Shown: piece after piece, positions 7,874-11,257 of the stretch
Position numbering within the stretch: the stretch's first letter is position 1
How the letters are laid out: the number at the start of each line of letters is the position of its first letter
NCBI GenBank assembly: GCA_000697335.1
Contig: JNEM01014915.1
Span: 1 to 11,257 of the forward strand
Direction: 5' to 3'
Source: Conidiobolus incongruus B7586
Lineage: Eukaryota > Entomophthoromycota > Entomophthoromycetes > Entomophthorales > Conidiobolaceae
DNA: 11,257 nt
Made by a program: the position numbers and the translations under genes
Notes under the pieces: model-generated
Seen by the model: only the letters and a program-made list of their open reading frames with translations
Database searches by the model: none
What the model was told of the DNA's origin: nothing

Positions 7874-8221
7874 ATGTATAAACTATTTCTGTTAGTTTTA
7901 CTTCCTCTTATTGAGTGTTACAAAGAGAAGTGCCCTCCTTATGGCCCTGAAGAGCAATCTCAAATTGTAGATTTTGGTGATTATAGATTTGAATGTACCA
8001 ACTATAGTGCTATTGAATGTCCCAAGTGGCTTCCAGGACCCTATAATTACTACTCGAGAAAAAACTGTCAAATTGATAAAGAAATAGAAGGCCCTGTGTT
8101 TCATAAATGGTATTACAAATGTCCAAATAACGAAGCTTTTGACAAATTTCGCGAAAGCTTAGATAAAAAGAGTTGGTTTTGTGCCTACACTGCCGAAACC
8201 CATCCAAAGCCAATAGTATAA
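7874..8221 (+). CDS. Small secreted cysteine-rich protein, candidate effector
   Basis: Intronless, 115 residues. I do not recognise a named family. Residues 1-15 form a short signal peptide: MYK, a hydrophobic core LFLLVLLPLI (4-13), then E-C. Cleavage after Cys15 would leave about 100 residues with six cysteines (20, 41, 49, 65, 83, 103), an even number suited to three disulfides in the extracellular space. There is no membrane segment after residue 15. The mature part is rich in Tyr, Trp, Pro and Lys, with aromatic-x-Cys at FEC (39-41), YKC (81-83) and WFC (101-103). The start is firm: an in-frame TAA directly precedes this ATG and there is no other Met. Over 7921-8220 GC is about 37%, far above the flanks, and CpGs survive. 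A lone gene of this kind among RIP-degraded transposons is typical of fungal effectors. That role is inference. Confidence 0.88.
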   Translation: MYKLFLLVLLPLIECYKEKCPPYGPEEQSQIVDFGDYRFECTNYSAIECPKWLPGPYNYYSRKNCQIDKEIEGPVFHKWYYKCPNNEAFDKFRESLDKKSWFCAYTAETHPKPIV

Positions 8222-8247
8222 TGTTTCAAATATTATGTTCTCTGTTG

Positions 8248-8253
8248 AATAAA
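8248..8253 (+). terminator. Poly(A) signal of the secreted-protein gene
   Basis: AATAAA begins 27 bp after the stop codon and is followed by a T-rich run (TATTTTTTTAAT). The spacing fits a eukaryotic cleavage and polyadenylation signal, though the motif is easily produced by chance at this base composition. Confidence 0.45.
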
Positions 8254-9752
8254 TATTTTTTTAATATTAGTGATTGTTTAATTGATATTTTGATTTGAAC
8301 TAGTAAATGTATCAATACAATATATCCTGGTATTCCTTTGTAATCTCAAATATTATATTTGATTATTCGAAAATAATCTTGAATATTTTACAATATATAA
8401 TAATCCTTATTTTATAGATATCATATGACCTGTTTGAGCAATAATACACAGAGAAAATGATATATTATATTTAATTTTTTGAATATAACAAATTTTAGTA
8501 TAATTGAATATTTGAATGGATAAAATCCATTATTATCATTTGAATTTACTATGTATAGTGATTTCATATTGAATTTCCATTTAAGTTTTCTACGCTTTAT
8601 ATGCTAAGATAATTTATTTTATCATTTGTCCTCAAACTAAAACTTTCCTTGTTCAAAACCTTTTTCATTTAAACAAATTATCTCAAACTATAAACTTGCA
8701 ATTAATCAGCTTTAACGTTTTTATCAAAGTCCTAAAAAACTTTAGTATAAACCTCTAAATATTGATTTATTCTTAAGTTTGATTAATATTATATATATTA
8801 GAGTTGTTAATTTATATATTTTGATACAATTAATAATAATTATACTAAAATAATCATTTTATAATTGTTTCTAATAATGAGAATATAATAAATATAAAAA
8901 ATGTATTTATATAATCTTTTTAATTCTTAATAACTATAATCTAATGAAAAAACTTGAAAATTATATAATATTATTTCTATCTTCGGCTTTACTTCGATTA
9001 TAAACTTTTTAAAGTAGAACGAATATACAAAATAAAAATATTTATTAAACTGTAAATATTATAGGCCTTATAACTCTGATATTCATATATATTTAGTTTA
9101 AAAAAAATATTCCATAATATATTAGATGATTTTCTCTTTTAAATTTAAATCACTATAGTTTATAATGATGCAAAATTATAATTCTAATTATACATTGCAA
9201 AAACTGTTATTTATATTAAAATATTAAATTTTTATTTAAGTAATATTTTTCCTAATAGCGAATAATATATAATTATTATTTGGTTATTTAAAATAATCAA
9301 ATTTATATAATTTGATTTTTATGAAAAAAAATTAAGATTTTGAAGAATAATGATAATAAATATTCTGAAAATTCATTTTCTTTGAAAATTTTTATTAAAA
9401 TACAATAAAATAATGTTTTAACAAAAATCAGATTAATTTATTACAAAATACTCTTGTCAATATTTTTCTTTTTATAATATAATCAAGAGACATTTAAATA
9501 TATTACCATTTTAGCTTTTAAATATATTTTATTTATATCTAATGATTATATCTTTATCTATGATAATTTAATATTTAATAATTAAATTAATATATAAAAT
9601 ATTGATTGACCTAATAATTTCGATTGTCAATTAATACTATTTAAAAAGTTATATATTATTTTTAAATCATAATATAAAATTTATAGAATATAATTTATAT
9701 AAATAAAATTATTGAATAGAATAATTGTTAGGATTGATTTTTCATTTTTTTG
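8254..9752. other. Non-coding 3' flank grading into AT-rich DNA
   Basis: The first ~480 bp are still moderately mutated, with CpG at about 8368, 8592 and 8713. From about 8750 the sequence is again extremely AT-rich, with scattered CpGs (8985, 8995, 9020, 9258, 9620). No gene, transposon end or RNA gene was recognised on either strand. Confidence 0.6.
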
Positions 9753-9780
9753 ACCTTTTTTTAAAAGGTTTTAACCTTTT
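9753..9780. repeat. Overlapping inverted repeats
   Basis: ACCTTTT (9753-9759), AAAAGGTT (9763-9770) and AACCTTTT (9773-9780) can pair in two mutually exclusive ways, the second with 8-bp perfect arms and a 2-bp spacer. No function can be assigned. Confidence 0.5.
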
Positions 9781-9916
9781 CAATATCTCTATAATAAAAG
9801 TTAAAATTCAATATTTTTTAATTTAAATTCAATATTTTTATTATAAGAAAAGTTTTAAATATTAAAAAATATTATAAGTATTAATATTATAACCCAAAAA
9901 TTATAATAGGTTTGTT

Positions 9917-9930
9917 GGTTTTTAAAAACC
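9917..9930. repeat. 14-bp perfect palindrome
   Basis: GGTTTTTAAAAACC, with ATAGG at 9906-9910 facing CCTAT at 9929-9933. It lies about 60 bp before the left end of M3. It could be part of an unrecognised repeat, with no known role. Confidence 0.5.
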
Positions 9931-9992
9931 TATCTATTAAATCTTTTAATATAATAACAATTATATTATATTATTAATATGAAAATTCAAAA

Positions 9993-11230
9993 ATGGCAAG
10001 CTTTTTAATTTCAGATCTTTTAAATATATTATTAGTTTTGAAAAAATATTTATATATAAAATATATTTTCTTAAATTATATATATTTAATTATAATTATT
10101 TCTTTATAGAAATACTTTAATTTCAAATTTTATAATTAAATTTATTATATTTAAACCAAATAATAATGATCAAAAGATATTTATCCTTATATCTCTAAAC
10201 TTTAATCATAAATTTATTAAAATCATTTAAGACTTGGAAATAGCCTATAAAGATAATACTTTATTAAAAGCTATTATATATCATTAAAATTGCGATTTTA
10301 AAGCTAAAAGTGATATTATTTAAAATTTACCAAAATTTAGAAAATTAATTTTTATTATAATTTTTTTATTTATTAATAAAATAAAATATATTTTGATAAA
10401 AAACTTTTTATTTTAGCTAGATACCTATTAAAATTATTTAATATTAATGATATAAATATGTTTTATTTCTTTAAATCTCAATTTAGATTAATTATTAAAC
10501 TATAAAATAAATGACTTATAATTTAGTAAAAACTTAAAAAACCTAAAATAATTATAATTTAATCAAACTTATTGAAATATAATCAAAAATAATTATTTTC
10601 ATAGTTAATAACTATAATTGATATATATTAGATTATTTTATATCATCCTTTATTTAAAAATAAAGCAAGATATCAGATTAAGTTAAATTAACTCATTTTA
10701 TCAATTTTAGAAAAATAAATATCGATTATTATTATTATTAGATTTAATAATATATAATCTCTTTATTTAATATATTAATAAATATCAATTAGTAATAATC
10801 TATATATTATTTTTAAATATAATAATTTATAAATAATATTTTTCAAATTATACTAAACTTATTATTTTGCATATTAATTATAAAATATATAAAATTAGAG
10901 CAATAAACGATTATTTATATAAAAAATTAAAGAGAGTTGTTTTATCCAATATAATCACCATATTATAACCTACATAACTATAATTATTATAAAAGATTAA
11001 AAAAACAACTTATAAGCAAAAAAGTTCATATTAATAAGTTAAATTGTTTTTTAAAATATTAAACTTCAGTTATTAAAAAAAATCATTTAACTATTAGGAG
11101 CTTATCAATAATATAAGAAAAAGTTATTAATATTAAAGTAAAATATTTATTTAATATTTTTTATTTAATTTAATATATCATTTATGAATTAATATAAACT
11201 TTTAATTTAATTTTGAATTTTATCATTATT
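9993..11230 (+). mobile_element. Mariner-like relic M3, most decayed copy
   Basis: The left end ATGGCAAGCTTTTTAATTTC aligns with the M2 left repeat, and the following TTTTAAATATATTATTAGTTTTG is shared with M2. The collinear match continues: TTATATTTAAACCAAATAATAATGATCAAAAG (10147-10178), a remnant of the first catalytic block (Ile-Asp kept near 10617, Glu lost, TAG at the Trp), TTATTATTTTGCAT near 10860, and CTTCAGTTATTAAAAAAAATCA near 11065. The right end is not clear and is placed near 11230 by analogy with M1 (TTTGAAT...ATTATTTAGC). The left flank is AA rather than TA. It has several CpGs, frame disruptions and many stops, so it looks like the oldest of the three copies. Confidence 0.8.
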
Positions 11231-11257
11231 TAGCACTTGAATTAATATTATAATATA

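Noticed and set aside
7898-8213. Two minus-strand open frames (7898-8104 and 8010-8213)
   Set aside because: They lie wholly inside the plus-strand secreted-protein gene and exist because that stretch is richer in GC and poor in stops. Neither has a family signature or control signals.
7874-8221. Assignment to a named avirulence gene or to a powdery mildew effector family
   Set aside because: I cannot match it with confidence to any specific protein. The strong RIP-like signature also argues against powdery mildews, which are reported to lack RIP.
1-11257. Mitochondrial or other organellar DNA, suggested by the AT content
   Set aside because: The window holds nuclear-type Tc1/mariner transposons with TA duplications and a gene for an exported protein. 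No organellar protein, rRNA or tRNA genes were seen.
1-11257. CRISPR arrays, tRNA or rRNA genes, LTR elements
   Set aside because: No regularly spaced repeats, no tRNA-like fold or rRNA core sequences, and no long direct terminal repeats or reverse-transcriptase motifs were seen. The 160-bp direct repeat at 581-741 and 1123-1283 is explained by the left ends of Tc1 copies A and B.

Overview
The window looks like a strongly AT-biased, gene-poor block of a nuclear genome, most plausibly from a filamentous ascomycete (Pezizomycotina) with repeat-induced point mutation (RIP). By eye, GC is about 5-20% over most of the window, for example 4 of 60 bases in 6001-6060. I found no CpG before 6468. Transposase remnants are riddled with TAA/TAG codons where Gln or Trp is expected, and catalytic Asp/Glu have become Asn/Lys. 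These are the C-to-T changes, read from both strands, that RIP makes. I cannot name the species.

Left part (1-4325): a nest of DNA transposons. Three are Tc1-like (DD34E) copies of one family. Copy C lies on the minus strand (1-578 and 2641-3161) and runs off the left edge. It is split by copy A (581-2638, plus strand). A is itself split by a 490-bp internally deleted derivative, copy B (1123-1612). All three visible A and B junctions show TA duplications and an inverted repeat beginning CACTAACC. The outer edge of C, at 3161, falls exactly where the alignable part of a mariner relic (M1, 3162-4323) begins. C therefore probably sits inside M1, giving four levels of nesting. The Tc1 family carries two 12-bp direct boxes per arm, an IR/DR layout like that of the Sleeping Beauty group.

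Middle (4630-5897): M2, a full-length 1268-bp mariner (DD34D) with both terminal inverted repeats, a TA duplication and one continuous transposase frame broken only by nonsense codons.

Right of this (about 6460-8740) is a less mutated island in which CpG reappears. It holds the one convincing gene, an intronless 115-residue secreted cysteine-rich protein (7874-8221, about 37% GC). A TATA box lies upstream and an AATAAA downstream. It is a typical candidate effector: a small, lone, cysteine-rich secreted protein isolated among RIP-degraded transposons. From about 8750 the sequence returns to AT-rich non-coding DNA, then a third and most decayed mariner copy (M3, about 9993-11230).

There is no operon or pathway here. 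The story is an old transposon graveyard, shaped by self-insertion and RIP, surrounding one surviving secreted-protein gene.
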